A stretch of 64,000 nt of DNA from Flavihumibacter rivuli (lineage in GTDB: Bacteria > Bacteroidota > Bacteroidia > Chitinophagales > Chitinophagaceae): positions 1,020,001 to 1,084,000 of the forward strand of contig NZ_CP092334.1 in assembly GCF_018595685.2 (NCBI RefSeq), given 5' to 3'. The position numbers and the translations under genes were made by a program. Position 1 is the first letter of the stretch; each line of letters starts with the position of its first letter. Below, in pieces: positions 26,819 to 34,698 of this stretch. The notes below the pieces were generated by a model. The model did no database searches, was not told the origin of the DNA, and worked only from the letters and a program-made list of their open reading frames with translations.

Positions 26819-29800
26819 GTGCGTTTAAAGAGTTTAGAAATAAAAGGTTTCAAAAGTTTTGCCGACAAGACGGTGGTTCATTTCGACCAGAACATTACCG
26901 GTATTGTGGGCCCAAACGGTTGTGGAAAAAGCAATATCATCGACAGCATCCGTTGGGTGATCGGTGAGCAGAAGATCAGCCAACTCCGTTCCGAGAACCT
27001 GGAAAGCCTGGTCTTCAACGGATCCAGAACCCGTTCGGCTTCTGGCCTGGCCGAGGTGAGCCTGACTTTTGAGAATACCAAGAACCTCCTTCCAACAGAG
27101 TTCAATACGGTTACCATTACCCGTAAATTTTACAAAAGCGGTGAAAGTGAATACCGGTTGAACGATGTCACCTGCCGTTTGAAGGATATCCAGAACCTCT
27201 TTATGGATACTGGTGTCAGCACCGACAGCTACAGTATCATTGAATTGGGCATGGTGGATGACCTGATCAAGGACAAGGACAATAGTCGTCGCAGGATGCT
27301 GGAGCAGGCGGCTGGTATTTCCATTTACAAGACCCGGAAGAAGGAAGCCAAACAAAAACTTGACGCAACGGAACAGGACCTTGCCCGTATCGAAGACCTC
27401 CTGTTTGAGATCAATAACCAGTTGAAGGCCCTGGAAAACCAGGCCAAAAAGGCTGAGAAATATTATGAGATCAAGAAGGATTACAAGGAGCTTTCAGTAG
27501 AATTGGCCAAGGCTGCACTGGAAGGGTTCAACCTGACCTATCGCGAATTGAACGAGCAAACGGAGAACGAGACCAACAGGAAAGTACAACTGGAAGCCAT
27601 CATAGCACAGGAAGAGGCTGCCATTGAAGCGGAGAAAGTTGGTTTCATTCAGAAGGAACGGGCACTGCAGAGCATGCAATACCAGTTCAACGAGCTTTTG
27701 CAAACCCTTCGTACCAAGGAAAATGATAAGAACCTGGCTTCACAAAGGCTCAATTTCCTCCAGGAAAAGGAAGCCAGCCTGCAGGAATTCCTGCAAAAAA
27801 GTGAAGGCCAGTTAAAAGGGCTGGAAGAAAGCATTGCCTTCACACAGCAACAGGTAGGGGAGGAAGAAGGTAAACTCGAGACTTTCGAGTCCCAACTCGA
27901 TGAATATAAAGCCACCGTTGAAGAGAAGCGGGCCATTTTTGATGAACAGCGCCAGGCGCTTGATGCCCTGAGGAGTGAAAGCCTGCAGATCCAGCGGAGC
28001 CAGTTTGAAGCCGAGAAGAAAGTGGCGGTTGCCGATACCTCTATCCAAAACCTGCAACGAACCATCCACCAGATAGAAGAAGAGCAGGAAGTACGAAGGA
28101 GCCAACTGAAGCAACTGGAGGAAGAGCGTACGATCAAGGAAGAAGAACTGGGATCCAAGCAAACAGACCTGCAACAACTCCAGGAACATCATGAGCGAAC
28201 CAAGGAACAGATCCTTTTCACCCAGGGTGAATTGGAAGTCCTGCGTCAGCAATTGGCCGATGAGAGCAGGAAACTGGATGCCAAAAGGAACGAGCATGAC
28301 CTGCTGAAGAGCCTGATTGACTCCATGGAAGGCTACCCGGAAAGTGTGAAGTTCCTTCATAACAATCCCAATTGGAACCATACTGCCCCCATTCTCTCGG
28401 ATATTATCTATGTGAAGGAAGAATTCAGGGCAGCAGTAGAGAACGTACTGGAACCCTACCTGAACTATTATGTGGTGAATAACCTAAGGGAAGGCCTACA
28501 GGCTGTTCACCTGCTGGATGAACACAAGAAGGGGAAGGCCAACTTCTTCCTGCTGGATAAATTTGCCGCTATTGAGAAGTCAGGCCACCAGCCTGCTGGG
28601 ACCATCAGCGCCATGACGGTCATTGAAGTGGATGACCAATACCGCTCCCTCGCCCAACATTTATTGGGCAATGTTTTTATTGCGGAGAATGAGTCAGCCC
28701 TTGAGAACAGCAACGGCTCTGTTATCCTGGAAAAATCTGGTAAATATGTAAAAGGCCAGTATTCCCTTTCAGGCGGAAGCGTTGGTTTATTTGAAGGAAA
28801 GAAGATCGGTCGCGCCAAGAACCTTGAAAAATTACACGAAGAGATCCTTCACCAGGACAAGATCGTTCATGACCTGAAGGCCGATATCCAGCATAAGCAC
28901 AACGAGGTGATCGCCTTTAACGAGCAGTTGAAGGAACAGGCCATCAAACAAACCCAGCAGGAGATCAATAGCCTGACCAACCAGGTCTTTGCACTGCAGA
29001 ATAAGATTGAGAACCTGCATGCCATCCAGGGCACCAGCAAGAACAGGCTGGAAGAAATGCAGGAACAGTTGGAACAAACCCAGAACAATATTGCCGGCAC
29101 CCGCAATGAACTGGCCACTCTGCTGCAGCAATTGCAGGAGACACAGGAAAAATTAATGGCCGTAGAGGGTGATTACAAGAATGCCGAACAGGAATACAGT
29201 AGCGCCAACGCCGTCTATAACGAGTTCAACCTTTCGCTGACCCGCCAGCAGAGCAGGATCAATTCCCTTAAGCAGGAACTGGTTTTCAAGAGTAACCAGC
29301 TCAACGACCTGGTTACCCAAATCGAATCCAATAATAGCCAGTTGAAGCAAACCATCGAAAGCATTAGCGAAAGTGCAGGGTTGCTCGAGCAGGCTGAGAA
29401 CGGATTGATTGACCTCCTGCGTAGAAAGGAAGAAGAAGAGAAAGTGCTGAACGAAGCAGACCAGGCCTATTACAACCTACGGAATAAACTGAATGAAAAG
29501 GAAAGTGAGCTGCGCCATAAGGTTAAGGAAAAGGAACAACTGGAACAATTCCTGAGCGGGGTAAAGGACCGACTCAATGAATTGAAGCTGCAATTGGCCG
29601 GTATGAAGGAAAGGTTACAGGTAGAATTCAGGATCAACCTGGATGATATCATTGACCAGCCCCGGACCACCGATACACCGGTTGAAGAGCTCCAGGAAAA
29701 AGCCGACAGGATGAAGAAACGCCTGGAGAATCTGGGTGAGGTCAACCCCACGGCCATTGAAGCCTTCACCGAAATGAAGAAGCGCTACGAGTTCATCCTC

Positions 29801-30337
29801 GAACAGAAGAATGACCTGGTAACAGCCAAGGACAGCCTCCTGCAAACCATTGCCGAAGTGGAAAGCACGGCCAACCAGAAGTTCCTGGATACATTTAACC
29901 AGGTAAAGGATAACTTCATTAAGGTATTCAAGGCGCTCTTTACTGAAGAAGACCAGTGCGACCTGATTTTGGAAAACCCGGAAAACCTCGCGGAGACCGG
30001 AATTGATATCATAGCCAAGCCGAAAGGTAAGCGACCTTCCTCCATTACCCAGCTGAGTGGTGGGGAGAAGACATTGACAGCGACAGCCCTGCTCTTCGCC
30101 ATTTACCTCATCAAGCCTGCTCCGTTCTGTATCCTGGATGAGGTGGATGCTCCATTGGATGATGCCAATGTGGGCAAGTTTACCAATATGATCCGCAGGT
30201 TCAGTGAAGAAAGCCAGTTTATCATCGTAACGCACAATAAGATGACGATGAATGCCGTTGATGCCATCTACGGTGTAACCATGCAGGAGCCTGGTGTGAG
30301 TAAGTTGGTACCGGTCGATTTCCGTAATCTCAATTAA
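26819..30337 (+). CDS. smc: Chromosome segregation protein SMC
   Basis: Chromosome-organising ATPase of the bacterial condensin. The 1172 residues show the full SMC plan: N-terminal Walker A GPNGCGKS (31-38), a long coiled coil, a hinge domain around residues 515-680, the return coiled coil, and the C-terminal signature QLSGGEKTLTA with Walker B FCILDEVDAPLDDAN. Translation begins at a GTG; MRLKSLEIKGFKSFADKT is the normal N-terminus. scpA and scpB are not adjacent. The gene has its own promoter and terminator. Confidence 0.96.
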   Translation: MRLKSLEIKGFKSFADKTVVHFDQNITGIVGPNGCGKSNIIDSIRWVIGEQKISQLRSENLESLVFNGSRTRSASGLAEVSLTFENTKNLLPTEFNTVTITRKFYKSGESEYRLNDVTCRLKDIQNLFMDTGVSTDSYSIIELGMVDDLIKDKDNSRRRMLEQAAGISIYKTRKKEAKQKLDATEQDLARIEDLLFEINNQLKALENQAKKAEKYYEIKKDYKELSVELAKAALEGFNLTYRELNEQTENETNRKVQLEAIIAQEEAAIEAEKVGFIQKERALQSMQYQFNELLQTLRTKENDKNLASQRLNFLQEKEASLQEFLQKSEGQLKGLEESIAFTQQQVGEEEGKLETFESQLDEYKATVEEKRAIFDEQRQALDALRSESLQIQRSQFEAEKKVAVADTSIQNLQRTIHQIEEEQEVRRSQLKQLEEERTIKEEELGSKQTDLQQLQEHHERTKEQILFTQGELEVLRQQLADESRKLDAKRNEHDLLKSLIDSMEGYPESVKFLHNNPNWNHTAPILSDIIYVKEEFRAAVENVLEPYLNYYVVNNLREGLQAVHLLDEHKKGKANFFLLDKFAAIEKSGHQPAGTISAMTVIEVDDQYRSLAQHLLGNVFIAENESALENSNGSVILEKSGKYVKGQYSLSGGSVGLFEGKKIGRAKNLEKLHEEILHQDKIVHDLKADIQHKHNEVIAFNEQLKEQAIKQTQQEINSLTNQVFALQNKIENLHAIQGTSKNRLEEMQEQLEQTQNNIAGTRNELATLLQQLQETQEKLMAVEGDYKNAEQEYSSANAVYNEFNLSLTRQQSRINSLKQELVFKSNQLNDLVTQIESNNSQLKQTIESISESAGLLEQAENGLIDLLRRKEEEEKVLNEADQAYYNLRNKLNEKESELRHKVKEKEQLEQFLSGVKDRLNELKLQLAGMKERLQVEFRINLDDIIDQPRTTDTPVEELQEKADRMKKRLENLGEVNPTAIEAFTEMKKRYEFILEQKNDLVTAKDSLLQTIAEVESTANQKFLDTFNQVKDNFIKVFKALFTEEDQCDLILENPENLAETGIDIIAKPKGKRPSSITQLSGGEKTLTATALLFAIYLIKPAPFCILDEVDAPLDDANVGKFTNMIRRFSEESQFIIVTHNKMTMNAVDAIYGVTMQEPGVSKLVPVDFRNLN

Positions 30338-30360
30338 CAAGTGTAACCGTCCACAATTAT

Positions 30361-30393
30361 AAACAGCATAGCCATTTGGTTATGCTGTTTTTC
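30361..30393 (+). terminator. Intrinsic terminator after smc
   Basis: AAACAGCATAGCC (30361-30373) pairs with GGTTATGCTGTTT (30378-30390) with one G-T wobble, followed by T residues. Confidence 0.88.
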
Positions 30394-30490
30394 TTTATTA
30401 CCCACTTGCCTGTACTTATTTTTCCTATACCCTGAAAGTACATTTACGATTGCCATTCTTGCCGCTTGATCCTAACTTTATAACACGAGG

Positions 30491-30575
30491 TTGCAATTCT
30501 TGTTAAGCAACAAGAAAGGGACCGGTCGGCTGGGCGACCGGTCCACTTATTTCAGCCAGAACCTTTTGTCAAAGG
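30491..30575. other. Cluster of three stem-loops, possible structured RNA
   Basis: Three consecutive inverted repeats in an intergenic region: CTTGTT-AAGC-AACAAG (30499-30514), a perfect GC-rich 10-base stem GGACCGGTCG-GCTGGG-CGACCGGTCC (30519-30544), and CCTTT-TGTC-AAAGG (30562-30575). TTGC at 30491 can pair with GCAA at 30507, giving an alternative to the first stem. None is followed by a T run, so these do not look like terminators. The element lies 59 bases before the DUF486 gene. Whether it is a leader, a small RNA or a protein site cannot be told. Confidence 0.35.
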
Positions 30576-30633
30576 CCAGTTATTTATCTCAATTCCTGTT
30601 CGTTTCCTGGTTTAGATTTAGGAAATTGCCCTG

Positions 30634-30963
30634 ATGAAAACGATCCTTTTACTCGTCCTTTCCAACATCTTCATGACCATTGCCTGGTATGGACATTTAA
30701 AGCAGCAGGGGTTACCCTTATGGAAAGCCATACTGGTTAGTTGGGGAATTGCATTTTTCGAGTATTGCCTGATGGTGCCTGCCAACAGGTGGGGCTATGG
30801 TAATAGCTTCAGTGGTTTCCAATTAAAACTGACACAGGAAGTGGTGACACTGGTTGTCTTCACCCTTTTTGCCATCTTCTACCTGAAGGAACCGCTTCGA
30901 CCCAACCACCTGATCAGCTTTGGCTTTATCCTTGGAGCGGTCTACTTTATGTTCAGGAAATGA
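30634..30963 (+). CDS. DUF486 / DMT-like small membrane protein
   Basis: Integral membrane protein of 109 residues with about four hydrophobic helices, of the DUF486 family related to small drug/metabolite transporters. Typical segments are MTIAWYGHLK, WGIAFFEYCLMVPANRWGYG and FTLFAIFYLKEPLRPNHLISFGFI. The transported substrate, if any, is unknown. Its TGA stop abuts the stop of the convergent trmN6 gene, together spelling TGATCA. The stem-loop cluster upstream may belong to its leader. Confidence 0.85.
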   Translation: MKTILLLVLSNIFMTIAWYGHLKQQGLPLWKAILVSWGIAFFEYCLMVPANRWGYGNSFSGFQLKLTQEVVTLVVFTLFAIFYLKEPLRPNHLISFGFILGAVYFMFRK

Positions 30964-31692
30964 TCAGAGGTAGAGGTAATAATCGCGTAATAATTCAACG
31001 AAGGACGCTGTGTAATGACCATTATCCTGAATGGTTATGGCATGGGGGACTTCCTGTTCTCCCTTGCGGGCAAACAGGAACATTACCCTAAAAGGATCAT
31101 GGCGGGGAGTTTGGCTCACATTCACCCGCTTAGCAGGAACCAATCCCCGAATTGCAGCTTCCCTCAAAGCCTCCTCAGCACGGTGATAGGGAAGCAGGAG
31201 CGCGAACCTTCCATCTTCACCCAGCAATCGTTCAACAGCCGCAAATAACTCTTTCAGGCCAAGCGTGCTTTCATGCCGGGCAATATTTCTTGCATGGTGT
31301 TTCGCTTGCAGGTCATTCCCAAAAAAGGGGGGGTTGGAAAGGATAAGGTCATATGGTTGATCCGGTTCATACTTATTGATATCCTGGTGGAATACTTTCA
31401 GGTCAGCGGACCATGGACTTTCCCTGCAATTATCCGCAGCCTGTTTAGCCGCATTTTCTTCCAACTCCACCAGGTCGATGGTTGCTGATAGTTGTTGACG
31501 GACCATCAATCCAAGTAAACCGGTACCCGCACCAATATCAAGCACCCTTATTTTACTACCCCCGTCCGGTCTATCACCGGAAACCAGTTTGGCCACCCAG
31601 GCGCCAAATAAGCAGGCATCGGTACATACCTTCATGGCAGTATGCCCCTGGTGGATCACAAAAGACTTAAAACGGAAATAATTGTTCGCCAT
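30964..31692 (-). CDS. trmN6: tRNA1(Val) A37 N6-methyltransferase
   Basis: SAM-dependent methyltransferase (YfiC/TrmN6 family) that forms m6A37 in tRNA-Val. The 242 residues begin MANNYFRFKSFVIHQ, followed by KVCTDACLFGAW, the SAM motif VLDIGAGTGLLGL and the catalytic NPPF at residues 120-123. The start is placed at ATG 31692; the frame is open 18 codons further but that would overlap tsaD. It follows tsaD by 16 bases, so two tRNA-modification genes share an operon. Confidence 0.88.
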   Translation of the reverse strand: MANNYFRFKSFVIHQGHTAMKVCTDACLFGAWVAKLVSGDRPDGGSKIRVLDIGAGTGLLGLMVRQQLSATIDLVELEENAAKQAADNCRESPWSADLKVFHQDINKYEPDQPYDLILSNPPFFGNDLQAKHHARNIARHESTLGLKELFAAVERLLGEDGRFALLLPYHRAEEALREAAIRGLVPAKRVNVSQTPRHDPFRVMFLFARKGEQEVPHAITIQDNGHYTASFVELLRDYYLYL

Positions 31693-31708
31693 AAGGTCGG
31701 TCTTATAT

Positions 31709-32719
31709 TCATTGGTTCCAATCGGCCCTGGCACTGGGAGCTGCATCCAATGCTGCGAATTCCCCTTCCAGGAATTTGTAATACCCTGTAATCGCGATCA
31801 TACCGGCATTGTCCGTGCAATACTGGAAGGGTGGGATATAGGTATTCCATCCATAGCGCTTGCCCATTTCCGTTAGTCCTGCCCTGAGCCCGGAATTGGC
31901 AGATACGCCACCCGCTATACAAATTTCCTTGATACCCGTTTCCAATGCGGCTTTCTTAAGTTTATTGAGCAGTATGGAAACGATCCGGTATTGAATGGAG
32001 GCACAGATATCGGGGAGATGATTATCTATAAAACCAGGTTGCTCCCTGGTATGTTCCTGGATAAAATAAAGAATGGCCGTTTTCAAACCACTGAAACTAA
32101 AATCCAGTCCAGGGATCTGAGGTTCCGGAAACCTGTAGGCCTTTGGATTACCCTCCTTAGCGTATCGGTCAATTAATGGACCACCAGGGTAAGGCAGGCC
32201 AAGCAATTTGGCGGATTTGTCGAATGCCTCACCGGCTGCATCATCAATGGTCTCGCCGATCACTTTCATTTGGGTGGGCGACTCACACAATACGATCTGG
32301 GTATGGCCCCCGCTCACAGTTAAACATAAAAAGGGGAAAGTGGGTCCCGGCGCTTCGATCAGGTTAGCCATTACATGGGCCTGCATATGGTGCACGGTAA
32401 CCAATGGTTTATTCAGGGCAAGGGCGAGTGATTTAGCAAACTGGGCTCCTACCAGCAGTGCGCCGATCAGTCCGGGAGCACTGGTAAAGGCAACAGCGTC
32501 CAGTTCATCCAAACCAACACCAGCTTCCCTCAGTGACCTTTCCACTACCGGTACAATATTTTGCATATGTGCCCTCGAAGCCAGTTCAGGAACCACGCCT
32601 CCGTACTGCTCATGCACCGACTGTGTTGCAATAATATTGGAAAGGATCTTGCCGTCACGGCAGATTGCCGCTGAGGTTTCATCGCAGGAAGACTCTATTG
32701 CCAGGATCGTTATTGCCAA
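31709..32719 (-). CDS. tsaD: tRNA N6-adenosine threonylcarbamoyltransferase TsaD
   Basis: Catalytic subunit for the last step of t6A37 synthesis on ANN-decoding tRNAs. The 336 residues of the ASKHA fold begin ITILAIESSCDETSAA. Metal ligands His111 and His115 are in VHHMQAH; nucleotide-site segments are TVSGGHTQIVL and CIAGGVSANSGLR. The start is a TTG at 32719: no in-frame ATG exists just upstream. Its promoter is at 32734-32741. TcdA, which acts on its product, is encoded at 11302-12063. Confidence 0.95.
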   Translation of the reverse strand: MAITILAIESSCDETSAAICRDGKILSNIIATQSVHEQYGGVVPELASRAHMQNIVPVVERSLREAGVGLDELDAVAFTSAPGLIGALLVGAQFAKSLALALNKPLVTVHHMQAHVMANLIEAPGPTFPFLCLTVSGGHTQIVLCESPTQMKVIGETIDDAAGEAFDKSAKLLGLPYPGGPLIDRYAKEGNPKAYRFPEPQIPGLDFSFSGLKTAILYFIQEHTREQPGFIDNHLPDICASIQYRIVSILLNKLKKAALETGIKEICIAGGVSANSGLRAGLTEMGKRYGWNTYIPPFQYCTDNAGMIAITGYYKFLEGEFAALDAAPSARADWNQ

Positions 32720-32733
32720 GACTACATTTTTCG

Positions 32734-32741
32734 CAAAGCTA
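32734..32741 (-). promoter_or_regulatory. TAnnTTTG -7 element, tsaD-trmN6 promoter
   Basis: On the minus strand TAGCTTTG matches the -7 consensus exactly, 14 bases before the TTG start of tsaD. Confidence 0.45.
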
Positions 32742-32792
32742 GCTCAAAATTCCTTCTGCATTATCCTGCTGCCAGCGACCATTCCCATAAGC

Positions 32793-34034
32793 TTACTTGC
32801 TCCTGATCGCCACCACAGGATCCATCTTGGCCGCGATAGAGGCTGGGATAATACCCGCCAGCACCCCAATGAAGATACAGATACCTATAGCAAAGGCGAG
32901 GATCTTGACAGAGATATAAATAGGGAATCCCAACATGCCGGAAATGATCTGGGTCAGGATGAAAACCAGTATCAATCCAATCAACCCTCCCATGATGCAC
33001 AGGAAGGCCGACTCCATCAGGAATTCCATCATGATTACCCTTCTTCGGGCACCGATAGCCTTTTTTAACCCGATCTGCGAGGTCCTTTCCCTCACCGTAA
33101 CGAACATGATATTGGCTACCCCAAACATGCCCACCACCAGGGAAAGCAAAGCAATGAAGAAACCTCCCATATTGATACCGGAGAATAGCTGTGCAGCAAA
33201 TTCACCAAAGGCGTCCACATCATTCAGGGAGAAATTATCATTCTGCGTAGGTTTCAATTTGCGAATGGAGCGCATGGCACCGGTGGTTTCATCCCTTAGT
33301 GCCGCCATGGGAATATTTTCCCTTCCCTGCAGCATGATCACCGGCTGTGATGTTTCTTCCCTTACCAGGCTGCGCATGAACTGGTAACTCATGATCACAC
33401 AGTTGTCAAACTCCCAACCACCAATGATACTGCTACCCTGTTTCTTGATCAGTCCAGCCACATTTACCCAACGGTCGTAGATCTTAACCTGCCGGCCAAC
33501 TGCACGCTCTGGCCTTCCAAACAATTCCTCCGCAACCTTATAACCGATCACCGCACTATTGGAACCATAATCAAAGTCAGTTTGTTGCAGGTAACGGCCG
33601 TCTATCACTTCGATCGTTTGGATATTCGAAAAATCCTCCGTCACCCCATACATCCTTACATTGTCAAGTTTTTCATCCTCAAACTCCACCTTGTCCATCC
33701 GCTGCAAGGCGAAAGCAATATTGGAGGCTTCAGGTACGGTCTTCCTCAATAAGTCCATCTCTTCCACCTTTGGTATGGGACGGTTAACCAGTTTCCAATA
33801 GGGTATCTGGCCACTGTAATCCCATTTATCAATAAAGATGGTATTACTGCCAAGGGACTTGATATCCTTCTGCACATTTTGTTCCAGGCTGCTTACAGTG
33901 GCCAGCACACCTATGATACAGAATATTCCGATGGTGATACCAAAAAGGGATAGAAAGGTCCTGAGCTTGTTGGACCGGAATTCCCCCAAAGCCATTTTAA
34001 GGCTGCTGCCCAATATTTCAATGAATCGACGCAT
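32793..34034 (-). CDS. MacB-like ABC transporter permease
   Basis: Membrane component of a MacB/FtsX-type ABC system, 413 residues. The first membrane helix (FLSLFGITIGIFCIIGVLATV, residues 27-47) is followed by a large periplasmic MacB-PCD domain and three C-terminal helices, with the conserved cytoplasmic loop RTSQIGLKKAIGARRR between the first and second. Such proteins act in mechanotransmission, for example lipoprotein or toxin efflux. No ATPase or membrane-fusion partner is adjacent. The final helix region ends IPASIAAKMDPVVAIRSK, the family C-terminus. The ATG lies only four bases after its -7 element. Confidence 0.9.
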   Translation of the reverse strand: MRRFIEILGSSLKMALGEFRSNKLRTFLSLFGITIGIFCIIGVLATVSSLEQNVQKDIKSLGSNTIFIDKWDYSGQIPYWKLVNRPIPKVEEMDLLRKTVPEASNIAFALQRMDKVEFEDEKLDNVRMYGVTEDFSNIQTIEVIDGRYLQQTDFDYGSNSAVIGYKVAEELFGRPERAVGRQVKIYDRWVNVAGLIKKQGSSIIGGWEFDNCVIMSYQFMRSLVREETSQPVIMLQGRENIPMAALRDETTGAMRSIRKLKPTQNDNFSLNDVDAFGEFAAQLFSGINMGGFFIALLSLVVGMFGVANIMFVTVRERTSQIGLKKAIGARRRVIMMEFLMESAFLCIMGGLIGLILVFILTQIISGMLGFPIYISVKILAFAIGICIFIGVLAGIIPASIAAKMDPVVAIRSK

Positions 34035-34038
34035 GCTC

Positions 34039-34068
34039 CAAATTTAGTTGTTCTGGCTTGTATTCCAA
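34039..34068 (-). promoter_or_regulatory. Full promoter of ABC permease gene, near-leaderless
   Basis: Minus-strand TAAATTTG at 34046-34039 and TTG at 34068-34066 are spaced by 19 bases, the expected arrangement. With transcription starting about seven bases past the -7 element, the ATG at 34034 would be at or next to +1. Confidence 0.55.
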
Positions 34069-34223
34069 CCCCTTTTGGAAGAACGCAGAATAGCAGGGAT
34101 CAACACATTGCCTATCCCCAAATTAGGTTGCCCAGATACCGAAAAACTATCTTAAATTAGGAGTAAACAATCCAACCCCGGGAAATCAGAGGTTTATTTT
34201 TCATTCACCTAAAATTTTTTCCC

Positions 34224-34601
34224 ATGGTTACTACAGATCTCGCACAGCTTACCGGAGAGTGCTCAGCCTGGAAGGACGCTCTCCGTGATTTCAGGACAGA
34301 ATTTTCCGAACTTAAGGAAAGGCTTCAAAAATTGTCCCTCAACCTTACCGACAAACTCCATCTCCAGGACCTTGAACACTTATCCAACCAGTTTTACATC
34401 CAGCTGATCAACATTCATGACCTGAAACATGCTATTAAGGAGCATGAACAGATCGCTGAATGGGAATTATCCAAGAATGGGCAGGTAACTGATGCAACCT
34501 GGGCTGCCCATGAAGAATTCAATGATAAATTCCAGCAGTTACAGCACACCCTGAAATCCGTAAAGGAAGAGTTTCGCCAGTTCGTTAGCCGCCTGCAGTA
34601 A
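34224..34601 (+). CDS. Coiled-coil protein of unknown function
   Basis: Unrecognised cytosolic protein of 125 residues, almost all helical, with heptad-like hydrophobic spacing over residues 20-60 (FRTEFSELKERLQKLSLNL) and 85-125 (FNDKFQQLQHTLKSVKEEF). No signal peptide, membrane segment or enzyme motif is seen. It lies 97 bases before the EF-G-like gene in the same direction and may share its transcript. Codon use looks like that of its neighbours. Confidence 0.65.
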   Translation: MVTTDLAQLTGECSAWKDALRDFRTEFSELKERLQKLSLNLTDKLHLQDLEHLSNQFYIQLINIHDLKHAIKEHEQIAEWELSKNGQVTDATWAAHEEFNDKFQQLQHTLKSVKEEFRQFVSRLQ

Positions 34602-34698
34602 TTGCAGTTGTCCACTATTGGGTATGACCATCAACAATGATCGGTCAAGCTATCCTGTTCCCTTTGGAGGCTGATCTCATCAAATAAAACCACTCGCC

